In this document: positions 1-10,254 of the stretch, one piece after another
Layout: each line of letters begins with the position of its first letter
Numbering within the stretch: the stretch's first letter is position 1
Assembly (NCBI RefSeq): GCF_000687475.1
Contig: NC_057316.1
Span: 2,046,001-2,110,000, forward strand
DNA: 64,000 nt
Direction of reading: 5' to 3'
From: Ustilaginoidea virens
Taxonomy: Eukaryota > Ascomycota > Sordariomycetes > Hypocreales > Clavicipitaceae
The notes under the pieces: model-generated
What the model was told of the DNA's origin: nothing
What the model saw: the letters and a program-made list of their open reading frames with translations, nothing else
Database searches by the model: none
Made by a program: the position numbers and the translations under genes

Positions 1-1410
1 TTGACAAGTGTAGCACATGCTCATGTGCACAGAGGCGAAGGACGAATCTGGTGGCAACGGTCGAAAGTGTTCCTTGACAGAGACCAGTTTTGGGGCTCCC
101 GGGGTGGTCTCTTCGACTCTATAATAAGAGTCCTCGTCTACATCCAATTCTTCTTGTGTATAGCTAATGTTTCGCGTGGCTCGTGTCGATCTTCTGGGTG
201 GCTCAAACTCTATGTCAGAGGCGCTGGAGGCTCTCCGTGTTGAGCGAGCCTGGTGGGCTCTTTGGGGACGAACACGCTGCAGCTTCCTTTTCCTCTTTTT
301 ACCCCCGTGAACTAAATCAGATGTAATAGGCAGGAAAAAATCGTCTTCGTCTTCGTCCCCGTTGCCGGCTTCGAGCAGTTGTTGCCTTTGGGGCCGCTTT
401 GGTTGGAGAGCCTCCTGCAATATAGAGTCCGGAAATCGGGTTTGTCTTTTTCGAGAGCTACGTCTTTGGGATGTTGAAGCAAGATCGAGATCCTCGCTGT
501 CTTCTTCAAGCTTCGATGATTCCGCAGTCGAATGGTAGATTCTCGGCCTCAGTGTTCTTGTTCGAGTTGTACTCAGCATGACCTCGCTGTCGTTGTCGCT
601 ATCCAGGTCCATGGAGTCAGCCTCAACGGACTCGTCAGAGCTTTCATTCGACAGCGCTTCGTCATAATATCCATGCTTGCGATTTCGAGTTGCTCGCTTC
701 ACATTCATGAAGCAGGTGTCTAGTGCCTGCATGCCGTTCTCGAGTAGTTTTACTTCGCGCAGCGTAATCTTGGTACGATGTCAGCTAGTTTTTGGGAAAG
801 ATGGAAGTCCAAGTCATTCTCTCTTTCTCCTTGAAGCAAAGTAGAGAGTCTGCGTGAAGGTACGAAGGTGAAGTGAAGAAACAATAGTAAAGAATATTGC
901 GATTCACTTTCACTTCAGACTGAGGAAACCCAAACCCGAAATCGAAGTGAACGCGGAGTGGGGTGAAAGAGAAATAAGACGAAATAGGGCCTTTAATCAA
1001 TGTAGGGAAGAAGAAGAAAAAAAGCCAAAGATGTATTGAAAAGGGCAGGTAATACATACATTGCGTTGCGTTCCATCAGTGAACTCAACTGTGAGGATGT
1101 CATCTGAGCCGACAGGGTCCGTTAATACCAACACTTTTTCCACGACTGTGCTATGAATCTCTTTGTACTGCTCTCGAAACTCGGTTGGAATAGCAGGGAT
1201 CAGGACCTGAAGACCCTGCGTATTGCCCGAGACGTCCAGTGAAGAATCTTCTGCCTCAGTTGCCCGTGTCGCAATGTCATCGCTAGAGCTGTCAGGGTTG
1301 ACGGGGCTTCGGCAGAAGTCGAATGAGAATCCCGGTGGTGAATCGGGCTTGGCATTACTAGCGTCTGCTGCAAGCTGAGCTGCAACAGATGCGGACTCGT
1401 CATCCTCCAT
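1..1410 (-). CDS. CHD3/Mit1-type chromatin remodeller, N-terminal part (cut by left edge)
   Basis: Two exons are visible on the minus strand: 1410-1060 and 768-<1. The 291-nt intron has a GTATGT donor and a CCAAG acceptor, and the joined frame stays open to the edge. The start MEDDESASVAAQ is followed by an acidic, Ser-rich linker. A chromo/Tudor-like strand region follows (VEKVLVLTDP, then LTVEFTDGTQRN joined to ITLREVKLLENG across the intron), and then about 150 residues rich in Lys/Arg and Asp/Glu. The last residues before the edge, SVKEHFRPLPPDSSF and then HMSMCYTCQ, match the block before the first PHD-type zinc finger in fungal Chd3/Mit1 remodellers; CYTC would be the first Cys pair. 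The family uses an SNF2 ATPase to move nucleosomes in repressive chromatin. The ATPase itself would lie outside the window, so the family call rests on the N-terminal layout. Confidence 0.72.
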
Positions 1411-2012
1411 CTGCTTGCGTTTGCCGGCTCATGAACGGGGTGCTATTGATGGTGGTAAGCCTTGTACCAATGGAAAGATTACTCCCGGCTCAAGCGAAAG
1501 TTCCCCCTGATAAGGGACGGCTCAGAACGAATCTGGATACTGCCCCCAAACCAAGTATAGATGTTGACGCTCTGCCGCATGGAATGCCGAATTGGCGTTG
1601 TTTGCCTGTAGTACGGACTTAGGAATGGAACTTTAAACGTTCAGGTTATTGATAAATCCCATTTTGACACGGGTTGAGTTGTGGAACCAGGATGGGTGGA
1701 TCATCCGAAATACGCCCCCAACAACAACACGCGAAGTTCCTGCAGGCGGAAGGAGCGGGTATGGTCTCACCGCCCTGCTAGATATATACCTATATTTCTT
1801 TTTAAAGTTGTTTGGTGGCAGAAAATATTTAAGACGGCCCGAGTCCCGACCCATTCAACCAGGCCTTAGCCAGATACCCGGGTACCTAGGTACCTAAGGC
1901 TAGCCGTTATCAGCTAACCTCTCCAGCCATATTTGCATTGTCGCCCGCCCTTTTTTTCCTTTACCCTCCAGCCAGGATAAAATTCAGTATATATCTGGCC
2001 GCTCGAGATGCC
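1411..2012. other. Divergent intergenic region between the remodeller and MRM1
   Basis: Shared promoter region of two divergent genes. It holds a TATA-like tatatatc about 20-25 bases before the MRM1 start and a palindromic run of alternating GGTACC and CCTAGG near 1878-1897. I see no conserved ORF. Confidence 0.5.
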
Positions 2013-3803
2013 ATGTCAAACGCAGCGAATTTAGCCTGCGCTCCCTCACGCTGCAAGGTCCTCCTCACTCTCCGAATCAGCATTGCCTACTCTGCCCTCG
2101 GCACAGTGCGCCATGGTAGCTTTTCCGCGATACACAGAGGCCTAAGGCGATCGGAGAGAGCCCAGTTTGGCGAGGCACGAAATTCGGCCTACAAAGGCCA
2201 CGCAGGGAATCCGCGTAGTTCCATTTTCGATAGAACAACCAAGGCGCTGGCCGGCGCGACATCCCCTCGACAAAAGCAGAAGCTCCTCAAGAAGCTTGGT
2301 CACGAAGCATCAGAAGCTGAAGCAGACGAAGACGCTGGTCGACAGACGAGAAGAAAACGATTCCTCGACCCTGGAGCGTCCTTTGGCAAGCGGAGCTTGG
2401 TGTTTCAACTGAAGCATGGCTCGTTAAAGGATACAGCCGCCTCGCTTGAATTGCAAGAGCCCGTGCGTCCAAGACCATATCTTGCCAGCACTGGTTCGAG
2501 GCGGCACGGCGATCGAGATGAACCACTTCCTCGTCGTCCGCTCCACAGCCGAGACCGTCAGGAACTAAGAGACGTACCTCGTCGTCCGCTCCACAGCCGA
2601 GACAGTCGGGAACCAAGAGACGTACCTCGTCGTCCGCTCCACAGCCGAGACAGTCGGGAACCAAGAGACGTACCTCGTCGTCCGCTCCACAGCCGAGACC
2701 GTCGGGAACCAAGAGACGAACAAGACGATGACCGGAATCAAGATTTATCAGCGAGACCAAGAACGCGAGACATGATGCCCGTGAACATTACGTATACAAC
2801 AGCAGCTTCTCAGTTCTTGTACGGAAAATCCGTCGTAAAAGCTGCGCTTAATCAAGGCAGACGGCAGATATACAAGCTGTATGTGTATGGCGGAGAAAAC
2901 AGGAGGGACACGAAAGACGACGATGCTGTGATACATCTGGCCAAGTCGCGCGGTGTCCCCGTCACTATTGTGCCGACCGAAGACCAGCGGTTAATGGACA
3001 AGATGAGCATGGGCCGGCCGCACAACGGGTTGGTGCTCGAGACGTCGCCACTTTGCCAACTACCTGTCAAGTCTCTGGGCAACTTGGAGGAGTCAACGTC
3101 CAGACTCGGATTCCACGTCGTACTCGATCATCAGACGAAAGAGGAAAAGGCTGTGAACGGAGAAAGCACATTTTTCCCCAAGTCCAACAATTCTGCTACG
3201 TCGAAGCCGTTTGTGCTCTTGCTGCATGAAATTCTTGACCCGGGCAATCTGGGGGCTATGCTTCGAACAGCGAGCTACATGGGCGTCGATGCTGTAGGAA
3301 TCACCAATCGCAACTCCTCCACCCTATCGCCAGTGGTGCTCAAATCCGCAGCTGGGGCCGCGGAAGAAGTCGCCATATTCACAGTAGACTCACCCGTGCA
3401 GTTCCTGGAAGACTCGAGAGCCGCCGGCTGGAAGGCTTATGCTGCTGTAGCACCACCAGAGAAAAAGCTCATCAAGATACACGGTGAAAAGTTCATCTCT
3501 GCATACGATATCGAGCAAGCCAGGCCCTTGGATCAGCACCCGTGCGTGTTGGTCCTTGGGAACGAGGGTTACGGCCTCCCACGGCAGGTCAAGATGGCTT
3601 CGGATTTTGAGCTTTCCGTGCCCAAGTTTTCTCAGGGGAACTCTGTGGATAGCTTGAATGTCAGCGTTGCAGCTGGTTTGCTCTGCCACACGTTTGTCAG
3701 GAGTGCCGCGATGCCAGAAAAGCATGACGCATTTTCTCACCAAGTGCGGAGCATCATGGGTAGAACATCGCCCGCAACAGGGGGCGGTGAGACATTATTT
3801 TGA
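2013..3803 (+). CDS. MRM1: Mitochondrial SpoU-family rRNA 2'-O-methyltransferase (MRM1-like)
   Basis: Single exon, 596 aa from the second in-frame ATG at 2013. An ATG at 1938 would add 25 residues; I prefer 2013 because the protein then opens with a Ser/Ala/Arg-rich, mitochondrial-presequence-like segment (MSNAANLACAPSRCKV). About residues 250-340 form the substrate-binding subdomain (FLYGKSVVKAAL). The SPOUT catalytic domain follows, with motif 1 LHEILDPGNLGAMLRTA, motif 2 LVLGNEGYGLP and motif 3 SVDSLNVSVAAGLL. In yeast, Mrm1 methylates the ribose of a guanosine in the peptidyl-transferase centre of mitochondrial 21S rRNA; that role is inferred from the family. The long N-terminal linker is unusual and includes four copies of a 16-residue Arg/Pro-rich repeat encoded at 2529-2720. 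Confidence 0.9.
   Translation: MSNAANLACAPSRCKVLLTLRISIAYSALGTVRHGSFSAIHRGLRRSERAQFGEARNSAYKGHAGNPRSSIFDRTTKALAGATSPRQKQKLLKKLGHEASEAEADEDAGRQTRRKRFLDPGASFGKRSLVFQLKHGSLKDTAASLELQEPVRPRPYLASTGSRRHGDRDEPLPRRPLHSRDRQELRDVPRRPLHSRDSREPRDVPRRPLHSRDSREPRDVPRRPLHSRDRREPRDEQDDDRNQDLSARPRTRDMMPVNITYTTAASQFLYGKSVVKAALNQGRRQIYKLYVYGGENRRDTKDDDAVIHLAKSRGVPVTIVPTEDQRLMDKMSMGRPHNGLVLETSPLCQLPVKSLGNLEESTSRLGFHVVLDHQTKEEKAVNGESTFFPKSNNSATSKPFVLLLHEILDPGNLGAMLRTASYMGVDAVGITNRNSSTLSPVVLKSAAGAAEEVAIFTVDSPVQFLEDSRAAGWKAYAAVAPPEKKLIKIHGEKFISAYDIEQARPLDQHPCVLVLGNEGYGLPRQVKMASDFELSVPKFSQGNSVDSLNVSVAAGLLCHTFVRSAAMPEKHDAFSHQVRSIMGRTSPATGGGETLF
2529..2720 (+). repeat. 48-bp minisatellite, four copies, in frame inside MRM1
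   Basis: Copies start at 2529, 2577, 2625 and 2673 and differ at only a few positions. Each encodes 16 residues of the type PRRPLHSRDSREPRDV, so changes in copy number keep the frame. Confidence 0.95.
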
Positions 3804-3960
3804 AATGCACAGCAAAAGTCTTGCCTTTGCCCTTGGACTATCATGTATATAATATAATATTGTATGTATGTACCACTACTGGTGCGCATTTTAAGCCGTA
3901 ATTCGCACGAACAACTCCGCCCCTGCGAGTGTTTTTGACCAGAATGCAAAGCCAGGCTGT

Positions 3961-3982
3961 ATATATATATATGTTGTGTGTG

Positions 3983-4036
<54 letters not shown>
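3961..4036. repeat. Compound microsatellite: (TA)n, (GT)n, then a long poly-T run
   Basis: Read directly: alternating TA, then GT repeats, then about 40 consecutive T, downstream of MRM1. Confidence 0.97.
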
Positions 4037-4037
<1 letters not shown>

Positions 4038-5346
4038 AAAAGGCTGCAGTGATACTGTGATGGATGGATTGGCACATGTGCTGAATTTCTCTGCATGCTC
4101 TCTTTGCAACGGTCGAGGTGGCAAATGACTCGAATGATGGTTTAAATCTAGTTGCCAGGACGTACGTAGCGTTCGTTAGTGTCATTGTTTTCGTCTCGTT
4201 GTCCAAGGGCACTAGGATTCGCGATAACAGAATCGCGCTGTAGTCCTGTAGTCCCTGGGAGTCGTTCAAAGCAGCCAACGTGTTGAAGGGCTCAAATGAG
4301 GAATGAGCCATCAGTCGCTGAAGCAAATGTCATCCTTTCTGCCATTGATCCTTTCTACTAAATGCTCTCTACGCCTGGTATTTTAGGTACCTACCTACCT
4401 ACCCTACCTACCCTACAGAACCTCGCGCTACTTTGAGTTTCCAAGCGCAACCTGGATCCATGGACGGTTGGTTATCTTTGGGGAGTTTGGCCAGGATATG
4501 CCCACATGCTTCAGGGTTGGATTGCAAGCAACGAAGAAGCTGCAGTGTGAAGTGAAGCATCACCTTTGAAGTAGCAGACGAATTGAATCTCGAGCACTGC
4601 CGGCATCTGCTTCACCACAGACAATGGCGTCTGCAGACAGATGGGTATGTCTCGACGCGTCTCTGACGTCATTCTGCTGGGAAAGACATGGCCTGATAAA
4701 AAGGGCAGGTGGGGGGTGCCGCAAGCACTCGGTTCCGAGTTTGCGATTTTCGCGTGGATGCGAAGAGTGCAGGGGAAATCAGAAATCCTCATTCCACCTG
4801 ATTAGGTGGGTATTGGAGGTGGTCGTGAGTCGTGACCGAGGTCTTAGATTGATAAATGTCCGACCAGGATACTTTGGGTATCTCTGGGCAGAGCTTCCTC
4901 AAGGCCAGGAGGTAGTATTGACTGTAGCTGGACAGTGCTCCCTGCTGGCCCCTGGGAGAGGCTGGTGGTACATACATACATACGTCGCCTCGTAAGGAAG
5001 CAGCTGGTTACCACCTGTTGACCCAACCACCAAGACCCCAGCCGTTTAGAGACCCTTGCTGGCACCAAGCTCGTATCTACATTAGGTCTGGTAGGTGGTT
5101 GACCTCTGACAAAGCGGCTTCAGCAGTAGGCCACCAGCCCTTTCGTATTTAGTCTTCTTATCAAACTACTGTATGTAGCAGCACTTCAAAGACCAAGCAG
5201 CCAAAGATTGCCATCTTCACCTTGATTTTGGCAATTTCTCTTTCCTCCTTTTCACCCACCAACCAAGAATCAAGGAAGGCTCCACAGCGCAAGACAGACG
5301 CTTCAGATTCTTTGCTCCATCTGAACTCCAACCACCGAGCCAAGCC

Positions 5347-5485
5347 GGCCCGTTGGAAGGCTGTCTGGCCCGTTGGAAGGCTGTCTGGCCCGTTGGAAGG
5401 CTGTCTGGCCCGTTGGAAGGCTGTCTGGCCCGTTGGAAGGCTGTCTGGCCCGTTGGAAGGCTGTCTGGCCCGTTGGAAGCTGTCT
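5347..5485 (+). repeat. 20-bp tandem repeat, seven copies, upstream of a GPI-protein gene
   Basis: Unit ggcccgttggaaggctgtct starts at 5347 and repeats every 20 bases. The seventh copy is one base shorter. The array ends 57 bases before the start codon at 5542, so it lies in the 5' UTR or core promoter. Confidence 0.96.
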
Positions 5486-5541
5486 GGTCTGGTCTGGAAG
5501 CTCGAGGCTGTCCTGTCCACTTCACTTGCACCAGACTCACC

Positions 5542-6945
5542 ATGACCTCTCCATGCACACTATTCTTCCTTATGCCCCCCTCGCTTCTAGCGCTTGTCTC
5601 GCACGCCTTCGCCGCCAACAGCCAGCCCTTCCCGATAGCCATCAAACGGCAACTACCCGACGCCAACGAAAAAATCCTCGCCCAGCATTTGGCTTTTGCG
5701 CCCCTCCTGCAACCTGCATCCGTCATCCTCCGAGATCCACGTCTTCAGCATCAGCATCAACATCAACGTGGCGGCCAAGATGAACCAGAGAGTGGCGTCA
5801 GTCGATTTTGCCCAGCCTTTGCGCAACACATCGGCGAAGCTGGAACATTTCCAGCACTGGCGCTGCCAAGGGCGGCGGCAGCCCAAGCCCTACGCCTGTT
5901 CCAGAACAGAGCAGCCTGTCCCTCGGGCATGAATAGCTGCGGGGACTCGGGCTCACCAAACAAGTGCTGTCCGCAAGGAACGTATTGCGCCGCCGTGCCT
6001 GACACTGACGTGGGTCACGTCGCATGCTGCCCCAATGGATCGACGTGTGGCGGCGGCGTGGGAACCTGCCCGCCAGATGCTACTAGCTGTCCCGCGGCTC
6101 TTGGCGGCGGCTGCTGCATACCTGGATTTGTGTGCCAAGGCGTCGGGTGTAAGAAGCAAAGATGATCATCAGGCCCCAGCGTGCAGATGCAAGATGCTAA
6201 CCATGCTTTTGCAGGCGTCCCTAGTGCTTCGGCAAACCCGACGACACCAAGTCGAGCAAGTCCGTCTCAAGAAACGGTTACATCAACAAAGACAACATTT
6301 GTGGGTGGCAATCCAACCACAGTCGTCGTCACCGTAACCAGGACGGCCTTGCCAGATGTCACAACGCGGACCACTACCCAAGTAGTTACACCTACCAGCA
6401 CCGAGATTGACACCATCACAACTACCGGCAGCGGTACTGCTGCTGCTACTGCTACTGGCAACCCCCCATGGCGGCCAACTGGCCCGCCCGAGACTCCTTC
6501 AGCCCCTGACAGCATGCCGCCTACGCAGACGGGCTGCCCGACAGGTTTCTATGGTTGCCTTGCCACTCATGGCGGAGGTTGTTGCCGTACAGATCGAGAC
6601 TGTCGGACCTATTCGTGTCCGGCTCCATCATCAACGACCGTCATCTCTGATGGAGTTACAATCGTTATTCCGGCTACTACAGACATGCCAACCTCTACAG
6701 AAAGCGCCGCATGCGCCAACGGGTGGTTCATGTGCGGCGCGGATGCTGGACCTTTGGCGGGTTGTTGTCCCTCCGGATATCAGTGCGGCACAGCAAGCTG
6801 CTTCACGGCTGGAGCTACCGAGACTGGTAAAGTGCAGAAACAAGCTCCCCACCAGTCATCATGTTCAAAAAGGGTTGAAAAGCTCTGGAATGTGTCGTGG
6901 AGCTTAGCTGGTACGATTTTCCTCGTGAGCATCATGACCATCTAG
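5542..6945 (+). CDS. Secreted cysteine-rich GPI-anchored cell-surface protein
   Basis: Two exons, 5542-6148 and 6215-6945, 445 aa. The 66-nt intron has a GTAAGA donor, a gctaac branch site and a TTGCAG acceptor. The start is the first ATG after the tandem repeat, in good context (actcaccATG), and opens a signal peptide (FFLMPPSLLALVSHAFA). A basic linker leads to the first Cys cluster (CPSGMNSC, KCCPQGTYC, ACCPNGSTCGG, GGGCCIPGFVC). A Ser/Thr-rich stretch suited to O-glycosylation follows, then a second cluster (GCPTGFYGC, GGGCCRTDRDC, CCPSGYQCGTASC) and a hydrophobic tail (LAGTIFLVSIMTI) typical of a GPI-attachment signal. The layout matches a conserved family of putative ascomycete GPI-anchored proteins with no assigned biochemical function. 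A wall or plasma-membrane surface location is inferred. Confidence 0.88.
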
Positions 6946-7601
6946 TAGTGTAAGATGCTGGCACTGCCTGCTTCCTGTTTCACCATCAAACGGCAAACAT
7001 TTAATGCCAGTGTACAAGAACTCTCTAGTAGCTTGACATATCCCACGAACTCTTGAGCAAGTAAATAGAAACTCTTCACGCAAATAAATTTGACATTTGA
7101 ATCAGCCCTTGACAGATGCATTATCCCGGAACTTATCGACTATAGGGGAAAACCAGCAGGCTACAAGAATTGCCTCCTTTTCTAGGCAACTGGCGAGTGA
7201 CCAAGTCATCTTGCCAAGCCAAGGTGCCGGCGCTTCAAAGTGTCGTGTCAACTTGGGTCAGGTACCTGCCTAGCAGCCTCTGGTTTAGGAAAGAGGCGGC
7301 GTGGAGGGTAAGAAGGCCATTGCCATTGTGAGGGTAAGCGAAGCTCTTTCCCAGGTTCCAAGGAGAAGGAGCTGACGATGGAACCTCGAGCATAAACTTT
7401 CTGTCACTGGCAATCCGCAATTGAATTCTTTTCTTCCTTTCCCCCTCGTCTTCTTCTTCTTCTTCATCATCATCATCATCATTTTCATCTTCATCATCAC
7501 ATCGTCCCAGGCATTCGTCTTGACTTGTTTCATCTTGCTCATCATTGCTGCATCTCTTCTTCAAACAGCTGATACGTGCATTCCCTTCCCCAGCTCTCAC
7601 C
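6946..7601. other. Intergenic region between the two GPI-protein genes
   Basis: 3' flank of the first GPI protein and 5' flank of the second. It includes a TTC/ATC-rich tract at about 7440-7500 that acts as a pyrimidine-rich promoter element at most. No gene seen. Confidence 0.5.
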
Positions 7602-8375
7602 ATGAATTGCGCTTGCAAGCTCCTCGTGGTTTTGGCCGCCTTCTTGCTGCCTGTCTCGTCCTCTCACAAGGTCGCTGTAGCCGGTCCCGATGACAGTAAC
7701 GGCGACCTAAACGTGGCCAAGGTTTGCTACCCCGATGTTTATGGTGACGCAGTTGTCCCCCCTTGCGTGGAAATTACCAGGATCGAAGAGGCCTGTCAAC
7801 CCCATGGTGACGAGCCCATCGACTACCAAGGCCATGCTCAATGCATGTGCAGCGGCAGCTTCTTTATGGATTGGCGTGGATGCCAGGATTGTCTTTTCAT
7901 TCACGGCTTCCGTAGCGCCCGCGATTATGCCTACTGGGAGCAAGTCCTTGCCGTTGCCTCGAGCTCTCTGTGCCATGCAACACCTACCGCCGCATTTCAG
8001 GACATCTTTGCTTCCGTCCAAGCAGACATCAATCAGGCTCCCCCCGTGACCACCGGCGACCCTCAGTCCTCGGATGAGTTTCCGAGCGAAACAGAAGTGA
8101 GCCTGTACTATTCGGCTACCGCCCCTCAAGGCCCTGGAGTCGTTAATGGGGCTGCTGCCACGGTCACAAGCCCTTCTCAGCCAATTGCTGGCAACTCGAC
8201 ATCTTCCGAGTCTATCACCAGCAGTGGCAGTACTGTCGAGACAACTAGCACCGTGTCCAACACGGCAAGCACCACGCGGTCTGCCTCTCCTTCCTCGACT
8301 GGCGGAGCGCCTGCTCATGGACCTGGCCAGGCTTTGGCTGCTGTTGCTGGGGCTGCTTTGATTGTGGCTTTGTAA
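7602..8375 (+). CDS. Secreted serine/threonine-rich GPI-anchored protein
   Basis: Single exon, 257 aa, starting at ctctcaccATG (7602); an upstream in-frame ATG would spoil the signal peptide. Residues 1-21 (CKLLVVLAAFLLPVSSS) form a signal peptide. Residues 40-125 are a Cys-containing domain with PPCVEITRIEEAC, AQCMCSGSFF and GCQDCLFIHG, resembling uncharacterised ascomycete proteins with a C-x-C...G-C-x-x-C-L-F-x-H-G pattern. The rest is Ser/Thr/Gly-rich and ends in a hydrophobic GPI-type tail (LAAVAGAALIVAL). It follows another GPI-protein gene on the same strand, but the two proteins are unrelated in their Cys pattern. The function is unknown; a surface or wall location is inferred. Confidence 0.82.
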   Translation: MNCACKLLVVLAAFLLPVSSSHKVAVAGPDDSNGDLNVAKVCYPDVYGDAVVPPCVEITRIEEACQPHGDEPIDYQGHAQCMCSGSFFMDWRGCQDCLFIHGFRSARDYAYWEQVLAVASSSLCHATPTAAFQDIFASVQADINQAPPVTTGDPQSSDEFPSETEVSLYYSATAPQGPGVVNGAAATVTSPSQPIAGNSTSSESITSSGSTVETTSTVSNTASTTRSASPSSTGGAPAHGPGQALAAVAGAALIVAL

Positions 8376-8909
8376 GTGTAAGAAGGAAGGGTTGAGATGT
8401 TGACATGAGGGAGATGTTGGATTGTAACGAGAGGTGGTCTGGTGCACCAATGAGGGAATGAGAAGGGTATAAATAAGGCTTGCTTACGAATAATGCTCTT
8501 TTTTTTTTTCCCAAGAATGAATCATTATGCCTTTTACGTTTCGTGGTGACGATTTGCGATCAATTGGCCCGGTCCCCGGTCGGTGCATGAAGCAACCTGC
8601 ACCCTGTTCCGTTTAATCCCGACGACTTGACTGCATGACGGGATAGCATTGAGTGCATTCCTGCAGGATGCGAAGAAACGTGGTTTGCATTGACACAAAT
8701 TGCTACCTTGCTTACTATGCGGGTGGTAGACACCACGAGGCGGACATGAACAGACATGAAACAAGGTGCATCATGCAAGGGGATGCCCGAGACTTGACTT
8801 TGTTTTCCAGAGCGGATGTAGCCTAATCGGGCTATATTTTCGTCCCGTCATTATCATTAAACATCAACTTCTCAACCTGAGCGTTGCAGCGCAGAGCATC
8901 CTCCTGGTC
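8376..8909. other. Convergent intergenic region
   Basis: Between the 3' ends of the GPI-protein gene (+) and the GFA gene (-). It holds a T-rich run near 8499-8510. No gene seen. Confidence 0.5.
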
Positions 8910-9518
8910 TTACTCAGGCATGTGCTTGAACGGCTTGGCCAAGTTCTCCTGGCAAAAGGGCAATTTCCCAACGGTCCAGATCTCGGTGTCCTACGGGAGC
9001 AAGGTCAATCAATATTTCGCGCCAGCAGCAGCAGCCGCCGCCGCCGCTCGGTGCAGTGCCCACAAAAAGCAGCAGGGGGGGAGGTCTGGTGCGAGAGGGA
9101 GGGGCCCACGGGCACATACAGGCTTCAGATGCTTCTTGATGTCGGCGTCCAGCGTGCCGGCCTTGATGGCGATGATGTCGGGAGCAGCGTCGGGATCGTG
9201 GGCGATGGGCGAGCCGCACTCGGAGCAGAAGAGGCGGTGGACGGGGTTGCCGGACGAGCCTGTGCCAGTCCATTTCTTGATGGGGCCGCGGACGGTGAGC
9301 TTGTCTTTGGGCACGACGGCGACGAGAGCTGCAGGGGTGGGTTTGTTTTAGCACCAGCGGAGGCGAAGGTTGGGGGGGAGGGAAGAGGCATTCGTACAGT
9401 AGGTGGAGCCGGTTTGGCGTTGGCAGTCGTCGCAGTGGTCGTAGCCGGTGAGGATGGGGGCGTCGACGTCGACGCTGTAGGTGACGGCGTTGCAGAGGCA
9501 GTGTCCCGTGAGAGGCAT
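8910..9518 (-). CDS. GFA-fold (glutathione-dependent formaldehyde-activating-like) zinc protein
   Basis: Three exons on the minus strand: 9518-9398, 9328-9120 and 8990-8910, 136 aa. The introns are 69 and 129 nt with GTACGA/CTGCAG and GTATGT/CCGTAG boundaries, and the reading frame closes exactly. The CENP-V/GFA Zn ligands are all present: C7-L-C9 (GHCLCNAVTY), C29-x-x-C32 (GYDHCDDCQRQTG) and C75-x-x-C78 (FCSECGSP). IIAIKAGTLD and the final EIWTVGKLPFC...FKHMPE are also typical. The prototype Gfa catalyses S-hydroxymethylglutathione formation, but most fungal paralogues have unknown substrates, so only the fold is certain. Confidence 0.9.
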
Positions 9519-10254
9519 ATTGGTTGGTTTAGGGAGACGAGCTGGTGTGACTTTGGGGGGATGGAAAGGGGGGATGGAAAGGGGGGGAATGAGAAACAGA
9601 TGGTGGTTGGAGAGCGACGGAGGAGGTGTGAAGCCTCGGTTTTTGTCTGGTGCGGCGGAGAAAACAAGTCCGAGGTTTGGGTGCGTCTGAGGGAGCTGCC
9701 AAGGCGAGGCAAGCATAGGTCCATGATAACGTAGAGGCAGGTAGGTGGTACCTTGGGTATATAGGAGGTAAGTGGTGAAATGGGGTCCTGGTCAGCAGCT
9801 TGTGATCGATGCTCTGGAGGCAGGCAGTCTAGTCTTGAGTCAACTGGGACCTTCCCTTGTGCCGTACAAGTGACCTCCAAGTCAGGACCAGGACAGGTTT
9901 GGGCGTCTGGCCGGCAGCAAGCCAAAAAGAGCGGGATTGTTTGTGCCCCCTGCGCCCTTCCCGCTGCTGCTGCTGCTACGCGAGCTGCATATGAATCCGG
10001 CCATTACAAGCTCCTCGCACGCATCAAGGATTGAAGCAGTTGGCATTGGCCAGGACCACGGATTGGGACTGTTTGCCCATTCGGTATCCCGTCATTGTCA
10101 ACGGCGTTCGGCGTCGTGGCGGCTGCAGCTGAGGTTGCTTCCCTCAACTTGCTTGAAATCTATCGACTGGGGGCTTGCTCAGGCAGGACAGACCCTGCCC
10201 GAGCAACAGAACCTGCGGCAGGCTGCAAAACTCCAAAGCGTTGCTCTCGACATG
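9519..10254. other. Intergenic region between the GFA and DUF1365 genes
   Basis: 5' flank of the GFA gene (G-rich on the plus strand, so pyrimidine-rich in its sense strand) and 3' flank of the DUF1365 gene. No gene seen. Confidence 0.45.

Larger units (their letters stand above)
3804..5541. other. Intergenic region with simple repeats
   Basis: Holds the MRM1 3' flank, a TA/GT/poly-T tract at 3961-4036, an ACCT-rich stretch near 4385-4415 and the 20-bp tandem repeat at 5347-5485. Open frames here lack family features and I do not call a gene. Confidence 0.5.
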
